Shown here one piece after another: positions 49,558 through 59,173 of a stretch of 64,000 nucleotides of DNA. The DNA is from Chryseobacterium sp. Tr-659. GTDB taxonomy: Bacteria > Bacteroidota > Bacteroidia > Flavobacteriales > Weeksellaceae. The notes beneath the pieces were generated by a model. The model did not search any database and was not told the origin of the DNA. It saw only the letters and a program-made list of their open reading frames with translations. A program made the position numbers and the translations under genes. The DNA lies in the NCBI RefSeq assembly GCF_011752975.1, contig NZ_VWWP01000010.1, positions 98,639 through 162,638 of the forward strand. Reading direction: 5' to 3'. The number at the start of each line of letters is the position of its first letter. The stretch's first letter is position 1.

Positions 49558-52392
49558 ATGGACGCAACACACGATAAAAGGCTGTTTCTCATCGATGCTT
49601 ATGCGATGATTTTCAGAGGATATTACGCATTGATCAGGAATCCAAGACTCACCAGTAAAGGACTGGATACTTCTGCCATCTTTGGTTTTACGAACTCTTT
49701 GATCGAATTGATCAGAAGAGAAAGACCTACTCACCTGGCGGTTGTTTTTGATGTTGGGCAGGCCAGTGTAAGAACTGATGACTTTTCAGATTACAAAGCT
49801 AACAGAAGCGAAACTCCTGAAGCCATTAAAATTGCTGTTCCATACATCCACAGAATCCTGGAAGCAATGCATATTCCGATTCTGGGAGTAGAAGGATATG
49901 AAGCAGATGATGTCATCGGAACCATTGCCTGTAAAGCAGAAAAAGAAGGATACACCACTTTCATGGTAACACCGGATAAAGACTTTGCACAGCTGGTGAC
50001 AGATAAAATAAAAATTTATAAACCAGGTTTAAAAGGAGGAGATATAGAAATTCTGGGTGTAGATGAAGTAAAGGCAAAATATGAGATCGAAGATCCTAAA
50101 CAGGTGATTGATTTCCTTGCCATGATGGGAGATGCTGTGGATAATATTCCCGGACTGGAAGGTGTAGGTGAGAAAACTGCGATGAAATTCCTTAAAGAAT
50201 TTGGAAGCATCGAAAATCTATTAGCGAACACTGATAAATTAAAAGGAAAACTAAAAGAAAAGGTAGAAGCTTCGGCAGAACGTGGTATCATGTCAAAAAA
50301 GCTGGCTACTATTATTTGTGATGCGCCGGTAGAATTTCATCAGGAACAATACGATCTTGAGACTCCTGATTTTGAAAAAGTAAAAGAAGTCTTTGATGAA
50401 ATAGAATTCAGAAGGCTGTATGAGAATCTTTACAGAGCTTTTGCTTCCACACCTGCAGAAACAGTTGTAGTAAGTGAAGTAGAAGTAAAACAGAGTCCGA
50501 CAGCTGCAGAAGTGAAAGGACAGGTGATGCAGCTTGACCTTTTTGCTAACTTTGAAGAACTGGATCAGGCTACCTCTACAAAATCTACAATTGAACATAA
50601 TGATCATCTTTATCAGTTCATAGACAATCCGAAAGCTCAGAAAAAACTCGTTGATAATCTTTTGAAACAAAAAGAGGTTTGTTTTGATACCGAAACTACC
50701 TCGCTAAATGAGCTGGAAGCAGAATTGGTAGGCATGAGCTTTTCCTATAAGAAAGGTCTTGCTTATTATATTCCTTTATCGGAAGACAGGGCTGAAGTAT
50801 TACAGACACTGGAAATTTTCAGACCGTTTTTTGAAAAAGAAGATCTGTTGAAAATCGCCCATAATCTTAAATTCGATTATAAGATTTTAAAACAATACGA
50901 CATCACCGTTAAAGGAGCGATGTTCGATACGATGATCGCCCATTACCTGCTGAATCCGGACGGAAGACACGGAATGGACTACCTTTCAGAAGTATACCTG
51001 AACTATAAACCGGTATCTATTGAAACCATCATAGGAAAGAAAGGTAAAAAACAAGGAATTTTCAGAGACGCGGATCTGAGAACACAGACAGATTATGCTG
51101 CAGAAGATGCAGATGTAACATTCCAGCTATATGAACTCTTTGCTCCGCAATTAAAAAAAGAGAATCTGGAAGAACTTTTCTTTACCATAGAAATGCCTCT
51201 GATGGAAGTGTTGGCAAAAATGGAACTTGCAGGAATTTCTCTGGACGAAAAATGGCTGGCACAGGAAAGTGTTGACCTTGAAAACGACCTGAGACAACTG
51301 GAAGCAAAGATCTTTGAACTTTCAGGAGAAGAATTCAATATGAATTCACCAAAACAGCTGGGAGAAATTTTGTTTGAAAAAATGCAGCTGGACCCTAAAG
51401 CTAAAAAAACAAAGACAGGGCAATATGCAACCTCAGAAGACGTGCTTCAGAAGCTCGCTTCAAAACATGAGATCATTAAACATATTCTGGAATACAGAAC
51501 CTATCAGAAACTGAAATCAACCTATGTGGATGCTTTGCCTTCACAGATTGATAAAGAAGATAACAGAGTACATACCAATTTCTCACAAACAACGGCAGCT
51601 ACAGGACGTTTGGCTAGCGTAAACCCCAATCTGCAGAACATTCCGATCAGAACGCTGAGAGGACAGCAGATTCGTGGAGCTTTTGTTTCCGGAGAAGGGA
51701 AAAAGATCATCTCAGCCGATTATTCGCAAATTGAACTTCGTCTAATTGCCGAGATCTCTGGAGAAGAAAATATGATCAAAGCATTCCAGGATGGCGAAGA
51801 TATTCACGCTTCTACAGCAGCCAAACTGTTTAAAATTCCACTGGAAGAAGTTTCGAAGACACAAAGAAGTCAGGCAAAGACCGTAAACTTCGGAATCATC
51901 TACGGACAAGGAGCTTTTGCTTTAGCAGAACAAACCGGACTTTCCCGTACAGAGGCTAAACAAATGATTGAAGCTTATTTCGAAACCTATCCGAAGCTGA
52001 AAGAGTACATGGCTGAGCAAGTGAATAAAGCACGTCAGCTGGGATATGTGGAAACCATTTTAGGAAGAAAACGTCATTTAAAAGATATCAATTCCAATAA
52101 CTTCGTGGTAAGAGGCCACGCAGAAAGAAACGCCGTGAATGCGCCGGTTCAGGGAAGTGCCGCAGATGTGGTGAAAATAGCGATGATTAAAATAGACCGT
52201 GAGCTTGAAGAGCAGCAGCTAAAAACCAAAATGCTTCTTCAGGTTCATGACGAATTGGTATTCGAAGCCCCTGCAGACGAAATTGAAGCTGCCTCAAAAC
52301 TTATCAAAACGGAAATGGAAACTGCTTTAAAAACTCAGGTTCCGTTATTAGTAGAGATTGGAGTAGGAGATAACTGGCTGGAAGCGCATTAA
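49558..52392 (+). CDS. polA: DNA polymerase I
   Basis: A 944-residue replication and repair polymerase with all three domains. Residues 1-290 form the 5'-3' exonuclease (LFLIDAYAMIFRGYYAL; VEGYEADDVIGTIA; GEKTAMKFLKEFGS). The 3'-5' exonuclease is intact: FDTETT near residue 376, AHNLKFDYKIL and YAAEDADVT. The polymerase has ADYSQIELRL (A motif, near 720), RSQAKTVNFGIIYGQGAF (B) and VHDELVFEAP (C, near 897). The ATG at 49558 is preferred over a TTG 18 bp upstream. It is a housekeeping gene bordering the type VI island. Confidence 0.96.
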   Translation: MDATHDKRLFLIDAYAMIFRGYYALIRNPRLTSKGLDTSAIFGFTNSLIELIRRERPTHLAVVFDVGQASVRTDDFSDYKANRSETPEAIKIAVPYIHRILEAMHIPILGVEGYEADDVIGTIACKAEKEGYTTFMVTPDKDFAQLVTDKIKIYKPGLKGGDIEILGVDEVKAKYEIEDPKQVIDFLAMMGDAVDNIPGLEGVGEKTAMKFLKEFGSIENLLANTDKLKGKLKEKVEASAERGIMSKKLATIICDAPVEFHQEQYDLETPDFEKVKEVFDEIEFRRLYENLYRAFASTPAETVVVSEVEVKQSPTAAEVKGQVMQLDLFANFEELDQATSTKSTIEHNDHLYQFIDNPKAQKKLVDNLLKQKEVCFDTETTSLNELEAELVGMSFSYKKGLAYYIPLSEDRAEVLQTLEIFRPFFEKEDLLKIAHNLKFDYKILKQYDITVKGAMFDTMIAHYLLNPDGRHGMDYLSEVYLNYKPVSIETIIGKKGKKQGIFRDADLRTQTDYAAEDADVTFQLYELFAPQLKKENLEELFFTIEMPLMEVLAKMELAGISLDEKWLAQESVDLENDLRQLEAKIFELSGEEFNMNSPKQLGEILFEKMQLDPKAKKTKTGQYATSEDVLQKLASKHEIIKHILEYRTYQKLKSTYVDALPSQIDKEDNRVHTNFSQTTAATGRLASVNPNLQNIPIRTLRGQQIRGAFVSGEGKKIISADYSQIELRLIAEISGEENMIKAFQDGEDIHASTAAKLFKIPLEEVSKTQRSQAKTVNFGIIYGQGAFALAEQTGLSRTEAKQMIEAYFETYPKLKEYMAEQVNKARQLGYVETILGRKRHLKDINSNNFVVRGHAERNAVNAPVQGSAADVVKIAMIKIDRELEEQQLKTKMLLQVHDELVFEAPADEIEAASKLIKTEMETALKTQVPLLVEIGVGDNWLEAH

Positions 52393-52411
52393 TTGTATTG
52401 AAACTATAAAG

Positions 52412-52454
52412 TAATAGAAAAGGCGAGCATCATAAAAGCTCGCCTTTTCTATTA
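52412..52454. terminator. Bidirectional terminator after polA
   Basis: A perfect 17-bp stem with arms TAATAGAAAAGGCGAGC (52412-52428) and the inverse at 52438-52454, around a 9-nt loop. It lies between the convergent polA and PP2C-like genes. Confidence 0.88.
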
Positions 52455-52484
52455 TAAATTGAATTGATAAAATTCAACAAGATA

Positions 52485-53219
52485 TTATTTTATTATTCTG
52501 ATCATTGCTAAATCATCTGAAGCTTTTACTCCGTATTGATGTTCCAGTTGTTTAATTTTTCTGTTGAGCATTTCTTCAGTCTCTTTATTTTGCTGATTAA
52601 TCATTAAGAATTCTGCACAATTGATGATTTCGTCAGAAGCAAATGTCTTTTTTACTTTTAAAAAGCTCAGAATACCGTCCGTAGCAATTGAAATATCATT
52701 CAGACAATCAAAAAAGACTTTTTGCTGAGTGGCATACCAATCATCAAAATTTTTATGAAGATGATAAGCAATGTAGTCAGGTTTATTGTCTCTATCAAAT
52801 TCAGTAAGATTTCCATTAATACAAATGACTCCGTCACCTATTGTAAGGATAATGCCTTTATCTATCTTGCTGTCATAAATCAAAATGATTAAAGTAGTGA
52901 GTAGTTCTTTTTCATCAAGCATTAGATGATTTTTAACAAATAAAAGTTCGTCAAATAGATCCTTTATTATCGTTTTGAGTTCTTCATCCAGATTACGCTG
53001 AAGATCTTTTTCATATAAAGCTTTATAACCTTTTTCAATAATAATTTTGCGTAAAATTTTTCCAACAAGTGTTGATGCGAAATGACTATCCATAGCAGTC
53101 GAGCAGCCATCCATTACTGCACAAACCATTTTATCAGAGTTAATTTTTTTTATAAGAAGATCGTCTTCGCAATGATGGGTGTGATAATCTCCAATTTGTA
53201 AAGTAGAATATATATTCAT
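52485..53219 (-). CDS. PP2C-type protein phosphatase
   Basis: A 244-residue protein with PP2C motifs: HCEDDLL at the N-terminus, VCAVMDGCSTAMDS with Asp37-Gly38 (metal site), ISIATDGILSF near residue 184 and ASDDLAMIRI at the end (metal Asp pair). The DGCS in place of DGxGG and the small size show a divergent, single-domain member. Such phosphatases remove phosphate from Ser/Thr and often pair with a Hanks-type kinase, which is not in the window. It is separated from the type VI island by polA, so a link to PppA-like T6SS control is only speculative. Confidence 0.78.
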   Translation of the reverse strand: MNIYSTLQIGDYHTHHCEDDLLIKKINSDKMVCAVMDGCSTAMDSHFASTLVGKILRKIIIEKGYKALYEKDLQRNLDEELKTIIKDLFDELLFVKNHLMLDEKELLTTLIILIYDSKIDKGIILTIGDGVICINGNLTEFDRDNKPDYIAYHLHKNFDDWYATQQKVFFDCLNDISIATDGILSFLKVKKTFASDEIINCAEFLMINQQNKETEEMLNRKIKQLEHQYGVKASDDLAMIRIIK

Positions 53220-53278
53220 TTAATTGCTAAATTAAATATTCTAACTTACTTTTTAAAGATTACTTATGTTTTTAAATT

Positions 53279-53317
53279 ATAACAGGTGGCTCCATAAAGA
53301 ATGGAGCCACCTGTTAT
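53279..53317 (-). terminator. Terminator of the Imm22-like gene
   Basis: A 17-bp perfect stem (53279-53295 with 53301-53317, core GGTGGCTCCAT) with a 5-nt loop lies directly after the leftward stop codon of the Imm22-like gene. Confidence 0.85.
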
Positions 53318-53342
53318 TGTATCATTATTGATAGAAGTGAGC

Positions 53343-53741
53343 TTAAATATCATATTCTATTTCACCTACATAATGCAGTGAGAATTCATCATTTTCTACA
53401 GAAACCGGATTAGGAATTACAAATCGGCTTGTAAAAATAATTGCATTAACCGGAGTATCAAGGCTCAATTCATTAAGTTTTCTCTCCAGAACAGGAAGCC
53501 ATTCGTCAGCATAAGAATATTCCGAGAACTTCTCATAAATGCCCAGTGTTGCCTCTTCAAAACCATATTCCATAAAATCATCATCAAACCATTTGATGTT
53601 TTGTGACTCTGCGAATTTTGAAACATACTGATCTTCCGTTTCCTCTTCTATATAATAATTTTCATCCTCTTCTACGAAAGCATAAAAGTCCTCTTCATTC
53701 TTAAAATATCCTAACCAGAAGTGTGAAATTTCTTTTTCCAT
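53343..53741 (-). CDS. Imm22-like immunity protein
   Basis: A 132-residue acidic cytoplasmic protein. It begins EISHFWLGYFKNEEDFYAFV and has SQNIKWFDDDFMEYGF and ANAIIFTSRF-like blocks, features I associate with the Imm22 family of polymorphic-toxin immunity proteins. It has no toxin gene next to it, so it is an orphan. It is followed by a terminator; the upstream neighbour on the same strand, 17 bp away, is a secreted protein of unknown function. Confidence 0.68.
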   Translation of the reverse strand: MEKEISHFWLGYFKNEEDFYAFVEEDENYYIEEETEDQYVSKFAESQNIKWFDDDFMEYGFEEATLGIYEKFSEYSYADEWLPVLERKLNELSLDTPVNAIIFTSRFVIPNPVSVENDEFSLHYVGEIEYDI

Positions 53742-53758
53742 AATTTTATATATAAGTA

Positions 53759-54343
53759 TTATTTTTTGATATTGTGCAGCAAATGGGATTTTTCACCACT
53801 GATAAGCATAGCAGTCATCATGGCGAAGCCCGCACGGTCTCCTATATTAACATTGATCTTTTCTGAAAACTGTTGAATAAGCTCTCCATTATTAAGATCA
53901 TACAAACGAAATAGTGAGTTTCCGAATGTTACTCCCATAATTTGTTGAATATTAAATATAACCGGAAGCAGCAATAAATCTGCATTACCGAATTTTTCTT
54001 TAATATAGCTTATTTCCTCAGTACTTATTATGGTGTTAAGATTAGGAAAAGTTTTTACTTCCTTAGACCTGTAATCCTTTTCAGCAACCTTTTTTAAAAT
54101 ATCCATAACTTTTGTATCCAGATTGGCGCGTGCAGAAGCCACATCCATAAACTTTAATTGAAGTGTATCTTTTAAAACCTTTTTTGTAATGGAGTCACTA
54201 TCTTCAAAATCATTGATAATAGGTACAACAGCAACATTAGATCCATCACCTTTAAAAGAATAATTCTGATTAAATACTTTTTGAGCTTTGAAAAAAGTCA
54301 TTCCGGATAATACTGTAAGCATTATCAACACAAGGTTTTTCAT
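53759..54343 (-). CDS. Hypothetical secreted protein
   Basis: A 194-residue exported protein with a signal peptide of about 20 residues (MKNLVLIMLTVLSGMTFFKA) and a predicted alpha/beta mature domain (NVAVVPIINDFEDSDSITKK; DLLLLPVIFNIQQIMGVTFG; GELIQQFSEKINVNI). I recognise no family. The open frame also allows an ATG at 54379, but the ATG at 54343 opens with the signal peptide. It precedes the Imm22-like gene with a 17-bp gap. Confidence 0.65.
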   Translation of the reverse strand: MKNLVLIMLTVLSGMTFFKAQKVFNQNYSFKGDGSNVAVVPIINDFEDSDSITKKVLKDTLQLKFMDVASARANLDTKVMDILKKVAEKDYRSKEVKTFPNLNTIISTEEISYIKEKFGNADLLLLPVIFNIQQIMGVTFGNSLFRLYDLNNGELIQQFSEKINVNIGDRAGFAMMTAMLISGEKSHLLHNIKK

Positions 54344-54535
54344 AAAAATGTTTCTTAATATAATTTTTTTGTTGATCATCTTTTATAATCCTTTTATCCC
54401 GGAGATCCGTTTAAAAATGTAATATTACGAAAGTTTTCAGTCAAATAAAATCTGTTTTCCTTACAACAAACTTAAGTGACAGGGCTACAGATAAATTTTT
54501 TATTGTAATTTTATTCTTAGGTTAAATTTAAAAAA

Positions 54536-55183
54536 ATGGAATTTCTTCAGGACCATTATGCTGTTAAAAACGAATTACTGTTAATATTAATTTCCGTTAT
54601 TCTGGGCCTGTTTATTGGTGCCGAACGTGAATACAGGAATAAATCCGCGGGTCTTCGTACCTTTATTCTGGTTTGTTTCGGAGCCTGTCTGTTCACCATT
54701 CTTTCCATTAAAATAGGAGTAGCTAATCCAGATCGCCTTGCAGCTAATATTATTACAGGGATCGGTTTCTTAGGAGCAGGAGTGATTTTTAAAGGAGATA
54801 ATAAAATTGAAGGAATTACTACAGCTACAACCATCTGGGCAACAGCATCAATAGGAATGGCCGTAGGATCAGGATATGTTTATATTGCTATGTTGGGAAC
54901 CGCTTTGGTATTAATTATTTTGAGTGCTTTAACTTATTTACAGAATTTTATTGATAATTTTAACAAAGTAAGAGAATACAGAATAGCGGTCACCAGTTCA
55001 GGGGATATTAAATATTGTGAGAATATCTTTAAAGAAAACCGCTTAGCTTATCTCATGATCAGACAGCAGTATTCACAAGATGGCTTTACGGTTATCTGGA
55101 GAATTACAGGGAAAAACAGCCATCATGAAAGATTAACCATGCGTTTGGTAGATGATCCTAAGATTAAAGCTTATCAGTTTTAA
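54536..55183 (+). CDS. MgtC/SapB-family membrane protein
   Basis: A 215-residue protein with four to five transmembrane helices in the first 145 residues and the MgtC signature GLFIGAEREYRNKSAGLRTF; the conserved ATTIWATASIGMAVG follows. The C-terminal 70 residues form a soluble ACT-like domain (YRIAVTSSGDIKYCENIFKE). Family members affect magnesium adaptation and inhibit ATP synthase in pathogens; in this environmental-type genome the role is unknown. Convergent with the NlpE-like gene across a bidirectional terminator. Confidence 0.88.
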   Translation: MEFLQDHYAVKNELLLILISVILGLFIGAEREYRNKSAGLRTFILVCFGACLFTILSIKIGVANPDRLAANIITGIGFLGAGVIFKGDNKIEGITTATTIWATASIGMAVGSGYVYIAMLGTALVLIILSALTYLQNFIDNFNKVREYRIAVTSSGDIKYCENIFKENRLAYLMIRQQYSQDGFTVIWRITGKNSHHERLTMRLVDDPKIKAYQF

Positions 55184-55198
55184 TTTTGTAAGACAAAA

Positions 55199-55222
55199 AA
55201 ATAAAGGCCGAAGCCCTTATTT
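55199..55222. terminator. Bidirectional terminator between MgtC-like and NlpE-like genes
   Basis: AAATAAAGGC and GCCCTTATTT pair around a 4-nt loop with one mismatch; A and T runs lie on both sides. It overlaps the start of the leftward gene's 3' end. Confidence 0.7.
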
Positions 55223-55223
55223 C

Positions 55224-55715
55224 CTATTTTTTCTTGAATATGTAAAGATCTTTATTAGGTCCGGTAATTTCTTTTCCATCCATATCCAGTTGGAAAAGTG
55301 TGTTTTCACCTACCTTGTATTTATAGCTGGCAGATTTTCCTTTTAAAGTAATTATACTTCCTGTAGTATCCCAGACAAAGGTTCCTTTATCTTCATTCTT
55401 TGAATTTCTTTCAAGGTATTCTTCTTTAATACTGAATGTTTTATCATTGTTCAATGTTAATGAAGTTTTGATTCCAGGGCAATCCGCACACGGAACCACA
55501 GCTTCATAAGTTCCTGCCCAGTCTAAAGCATTTTCAGAAGTATCACCTGCAGCTGTAGGAGTAGCTTTGGTTATACTATCGGCAGAAACGGGCTGAACAG
55601 CAGTTGTAGCAGAATCCGTTAAAGTATTTGTGTTTTCGCTGGTTTCTTTCTTAGAACATGAAGCGAGAAATAAAGCCGCTCCGATTCCTGCAATAATCAT
55701 TTTGCTTTTCATCAT
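55224..55715 (-). CDS. NlpE-like lipoprotein (copper-resistance N-terminal domain)
   Basis: A 163-residue lipoprotein (lipobox LASC near residue 20; ALFLASCSKKET) with an NlpE N-terminal-type domain: WAGTYEAVVPCADCPGIKTS with the CxxC, then TFSIKEEYLERNSKNEDKGT and ITLKGKSASYKYKV. NlpE sits in the outer membrane and signals envelope stress through Cpx in enterics; here a role in metal or envelope stress is plausible but unproven. The frame continues upstream to 55832, but the region before 55715 lacks a lipoprotein start. Confidence 0.83.
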   Translation of the reverse strand: MMKSKMIIAGIGAALFLASCSKKETSENTNTLTDSATTAVQPVSADSITKATPTAAGDTSENALDWAGTYEAVVPCADCPGIKTSLTLNNDKTFSIKEEYLERNSKNEDKGTFVWDTTGSIITLKGKSASYKYKVGENTLFQLDMDGKEITGPNKDLYIFKKK

Positions 55716-55961
55716 AACAATAGATTTAAAGATATTTTTTAATAATAAAGTTATTTCCAATAAACAAAAACTAAGCCAGAGAAAAGGATACAATAATGAG
55801 TAGTCAATTCGTTTCGCCTTCCAATTTTTCATGATTTATTTGTGAAGTAAAGTTCACGATTGTCCTGAAATATTTATCAAAAATAGCCTTGAGTAACTTT
55901 TCCATCCGTTTTATGAAGACCATTCCTATTTTTCTTCGTAAATTCGGGCAAAATTTTGATT

Positions 55962-58100
55962 ATGACAAAAAAGATACTTTTATCTGTATTTCTTTTGCCG
56001 GCTGCAATGGCATTTGCACAACAATATGGAGGAATGTGGATTCCTACAGAGCTGAATGAAAAGGAAATGAAGGATTTGGGAATGAAGATCTCTGCAAAAG
56101 ATATTTTCAACCCTCAGAAACCAAGCATAAAGGATGCAGTGGTACAGTTTAACGGCGGATGTACAGCAGAAATCATTTCGCCAAAAGGATTACTACTAAC
56201 CAATCACCATTGTGGTTATGGTCAGATCCAGGCACATTCTACCGTTCAGAATGATCTTCTTTCGAACGGGTTCTGGGCAAAAAATACACAAGGAGAACTT
56301 CCGAATCCGGGAGTGAAAGTAGATTTTATTGTAGATATAAAAGAAGTTACAGATCAGATCTTAGAAGGTACGGATAACCTTACGGAACCTGAACTGACTA
56401 AAAAGATCAACAACAATATTGAGGTTTATAAAAACTCTCAGAAAATAGAATCATACCAGTCTATTATGGTAAAGCCAATGTATTATGGAAACAAATACTA
56501 TGCTTACACCATTGAAACCTATAAAGATATCCGTCTTGTAGGCGCTCCGCCCCAAAGTATAGGGAAATTTGGAAGTGATACGGATAACTGGGTTTGGCCT
56601 AGACATACCGGAGATTTTTCAATGTTCAGAATCTATGCAGATAAAAACAATAAGCCTGCGGAATATTCAAAAGATAACATTCCTTACGTTCCAAAACACT
56701 ATTTACCGGTTTCCATCAAAGATAAGAATGAAAACGATTTCACTTTTGTATTCGGATTTCCGGGAAGAACTACAGAATATCTTCCTGCAGTAGCAGTGGA
56801 GAAAATTATGAAGGATATTGATCCTGCAAGAATCGCAGTACGTGATGTTGCTTTAAAAACATTGGACGAAAAAATGCGTGCTGATAATGAAACACGTATT
56901 AAATATGCTTCAAAATATGCTTCAGTAGCCAATTATTGGAAAAAATGGATCGGAGAGGTTGAAGGATTGAAAAAATCCAATGCCGTTGAAAAGAAAGTAA
57001 TGTATGAAGGTTCTTTGGTCGCTAAAAATCCGGAGATTAAGACAACTCTGGATCAACTGAATAAACTTTATAACGATCAGGCACCTTATGCGCTTAACAA
57101 CGCATATTATACAGAAGTGATAAGAAATGCTGAGACATTGAAACTGGCAGGAGATTATTATGACTTCGTAGCTTCAGTAGAAGCAGGAAGAATGGATGAA
57201 AAGGAACTGGCAAAGTTTAAAACAAAAGTATCTTCATTCTACAAAGATTACAGCGCAGAGCTGGATGCTAAAGTAACGGCAAAACTACTGGCGTTATATG
57301 TTAGTAAAACAGCACCTCAGTTTTTACCGGCTGGATTCAGCAAATTTAAAGATGAGGCAGCAAATATCCCTGTAGTGGAAGATATGTCTAAAAACTCTAT
57401 CATCACAGGAAGAACAGCAGTAAACAATGCTGCACTGACTACCGATATTGATAAAGCATTTTCTAATCAGGATAAACTCATCAAAACTTTAAAGAAAGAT
57501 CCGATTTATCAGCTGTATGTAGCAATGAAAGAAACGTATATGAAGACTGCAGATCCTCAATACACTTCACTTCAGGCAAAAATTGATGCTTTACAGAAGA
57601 AATTCATGGCACAGCAGATGCAGACGGATAAAGACAGAAAATTCTTCCCGGATGCCAACTCAACACTTCGTGTAACCTATGGTAAAGTAAAAGGTTCCAC
57701 ACCAAGAGATGCTGTTTCTTACGGTTACCAGACCCACCTTGCTGGAGTAATGGAAAAATATGTACCTGGAGATTATGAATTTGATGTTCCAAAGAAACTG
57801 ATTGACCTTTACAACAAAAAGGATTTCGGAATCTATAAAGATAAAACAGGAGATGTTCCTGTAGGATTCACTGCTACCAACCACACTACGGGAGGAAACT
57901 CAGGAAGCCCTGCACTTGATGCGAACGGAAACCTGGTTGGACTGAATTTCGACAGACAGTGGGAAGGAACAATGAGTGATATCAATTACGATCCACGTTT
58001 CAGCAGAAACATCATGGTAGATACAAAATATATCCTTTTTATCATTGAAAAGTTCGCAGACTCCAAGTGGCTTGTGGATGAAATGAAGATTATAAAATAA
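55962..58100 (+). CDS. S46-family dipeptidyl-peptidase (DPP7/DPP11-like)
   Basis: A 712-residue secreted serine peptidase with a signal peptide of about 20 residues (ending AMAFA). The catalytic pattern is split: NHHCGYGQIQ near residues 81-90 (His), an Asp in the middle, and TTGGNSGSPALDANGNLVGL with Ser647. S46 peptidases of Bacteroidetes remove dipeptides from oligopeptides in the periplasm; P1 preference (DPP7 hydrophobic, DPP11 acidic) cannot be told from the segment alone. ATG at 55962 is preferred to a TTG at 55956. Monocistronic. Confidence 0.92.
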   Translation: MTKKILLSVFLLPAAMAFAQQYGGMWIPTELNEKEMKDLGMKISAKDIFNPQKPSIKDAVVQFNGGCTAEIISPKGLLLTNHHCGYGQIQAHSTVQNDLLSNGFWAKNTQGELPNPGVKVDFIVDIKEVTDQILEGTDNLTEPELTKKINNNIEVYKNSQKIESYQSIMVKPMYYGNKYYAYTIETYKDIRLVGAPPQSIGKFGSDTDNWVWPRHTGDFSMFRIYADKNNKPAEYSKDNIPYVPKHYLPVSIKDKNENDFTFVFGFPGRTTEYLPAVAVEKIMKDIDPARIAVRDVALKTLDEKMRADNETRIKYASKYASVANYWKKWIGEVEGLKKSNAVEKKVMYEGSLVAKNPEIKTTLDQLNKLYNDQAPYALNNAYYTEVIRNAETLKLAGDYYDFVASVEAGRMDEKELAKFKTKVSSFYKDYSAELDAKVTAKLLALYVSKTAPQFLPAGFSKFKDEAANIPVVEDMSKNSIITGRTAVNNAALTTDIDKAFSNQDKLIKTLKKDPIYQLYVAMKETYMKTADPQYTSLQAKIDALQKKFMAQQMQTDKDRKFFPDANSTLRVTYGKVKGSTPRDAVSYGYQTHLAGVMEKYVPGDYEFDVPKKLIDLYNKKDFGIYKDKTGDVPVGFTATNHTTGGNSGSPALDANGNLVGLNFDRQWEGTMSDINYDPRFSRNIMVDTKYILFIIEKFADSKWLVDEMKIIK

Positions 58101-58119
58101 TTTTAAAAGTTATACCTTT

Positions 58120-58160
58120 AAGAATCTATTTGAATTAAATTTTGAATAGATTCTTTTTTA
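58120..58160 (+). terminator. Terminator after the S46 peptidase gene
   Basis: AAGAATCTATT (58120-58130) pairs perfectly with AATAGATTCTT (58145-58155), followed by TTTTATTTT. It lies 12 bp before the next start, so some read-through or a promoter within is likely. Confidence 0.8.
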
Positions 58161-58171
58161 TTTTGAGCAAG

Positions 58172-59173
58172 ATGAAAGATAAGATCATCAATACATTGGC
58201 CGCATTTGAAACAGACAATATCGGGAGAGCTTTTCCGCTGGAATACTGTCTGCCTCTTTATCACAGTGTTTCCGATAAAGATCTTCCACACATTAAGCAC
58301 GTAATCTGTTATAAAAATTCCAGACAATTTGAAGAAGATCTCGATAACCTGTCCAAACATTTTCAGTTTATAAACTGGCAGGAATTCAGAGACTTTACTA
58401 CCGGAAGTTTCAAATCTAAAAAGAAGGTCGCTTTACTTACTTTTGATGACGGTTTCAAAGAATTTTATGATGTTGCCGTCCCGATTTTGGAACGGAAAGG
58501 AATTTATGCCTGTAACTTTGTCAATCCGGCTTTCATAGACAATCAGGATATGATGTTCAGATGTAAGGCCAGCCTTCTTGCTGATGCTGTTGAAAAGATG
58601 AGAGATATTAATCCTGAAGTTTACCGCATATTGTCTGTTGAAAACAATGCAGGAAAAGATATTTTGAAAGAGCATATATTAAAGATCAACTATCAAAGAA
58701 AGTGGATTCTGGATGAGCTGGCAGTCTATCTCGACGTTGATTTTAAAGCCTATTCAAGAGAAAATAGTCCCTATTTAAGTACAGAAGAACTCAAAAAGCT
58801 TACATATAAAGGCTTCGGTATTGCTTCTCACAGCTGGGATCACCCGAAATATGGAGATTTGTCTTTAGCAGAGCAGATGGAAACTACCGATAAAACCTTT
58901 GCTTATTTAAAAGAAAACGGGTTTCTGTATGAAACTTTTGCATTTCCGTTCACAGACTTTCAGGTAAAGAAAGAGTTCTTTGATGAGTTATTTAAAAATG
59001 AAGAAATCTATTGCAGCTTTGGATGTGCAGGAGTAAAACTGGACAGTGTGAAAAGAAATTTTCAGAGAATTCCAATGGAGATGGGAGAGAGTGCACAAAA
59101 AATTATGAAAAAGGAAATTGCTTATTTCAGACTTAAAAAGCTGTTGAATAAAAATACCATTATCAGAGAATGA
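58172..59173 (+). CDS. Polysaccharide deacetylase family protein
   Basis: A 333-residue protein of the NodB/carbohydrate esterase 4 superfamily: VALLTFDDGFKEFYDVAVPI (Asp and Asp-Gly motif) and SHSWDHPKYGDLSLAEQ (metal-binding His motif), in the expected order. No signal peptide is seen, so it acts in the cytoplasm or at the inner face. The TTG frame extension is ignored; ATG at 58172 is kept. It overlaps the next gene by 4 bp (ATGA), so they work together, probably in modifying a surface sugar or glycan precursor. Confidence 0.85.
   Translation: MKDKIINTLAAFETDNIGRAFPLEYCLPLYHSVSDKDLPHIKHVICYKNSRQFEEDLDNLSKHFQFINWQEFRDFTTGSFKSKKKVALLTFDDGFKEFYDVAVPILERKGIYACNFVNPAFIDNQDMMFRCKASLLADAVEKMRDINPEVYRILSVENNAGKDILKEHILKINYQRKWILDELAVYLDVDFKAYSRENSPYLSTEELKKLTYKGFGIASHSWDHPKYGDLSLAEQMETTDKTFAYLKENGFLYETFAFPFTDFQVKKEFFDELFKNEEIYCSFGCAGVKLDSVKRNFQRIPMEMGESAQKIMKKEIAYFRLKKLLNKNTIIRE

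Noticed and set aside
52485..53219. PP2C as the T6SS regulator PppA
   Set aside because: No partner kinase or Fha gene in the window, and polA separates it from the island; kept only as a generic PP2C.
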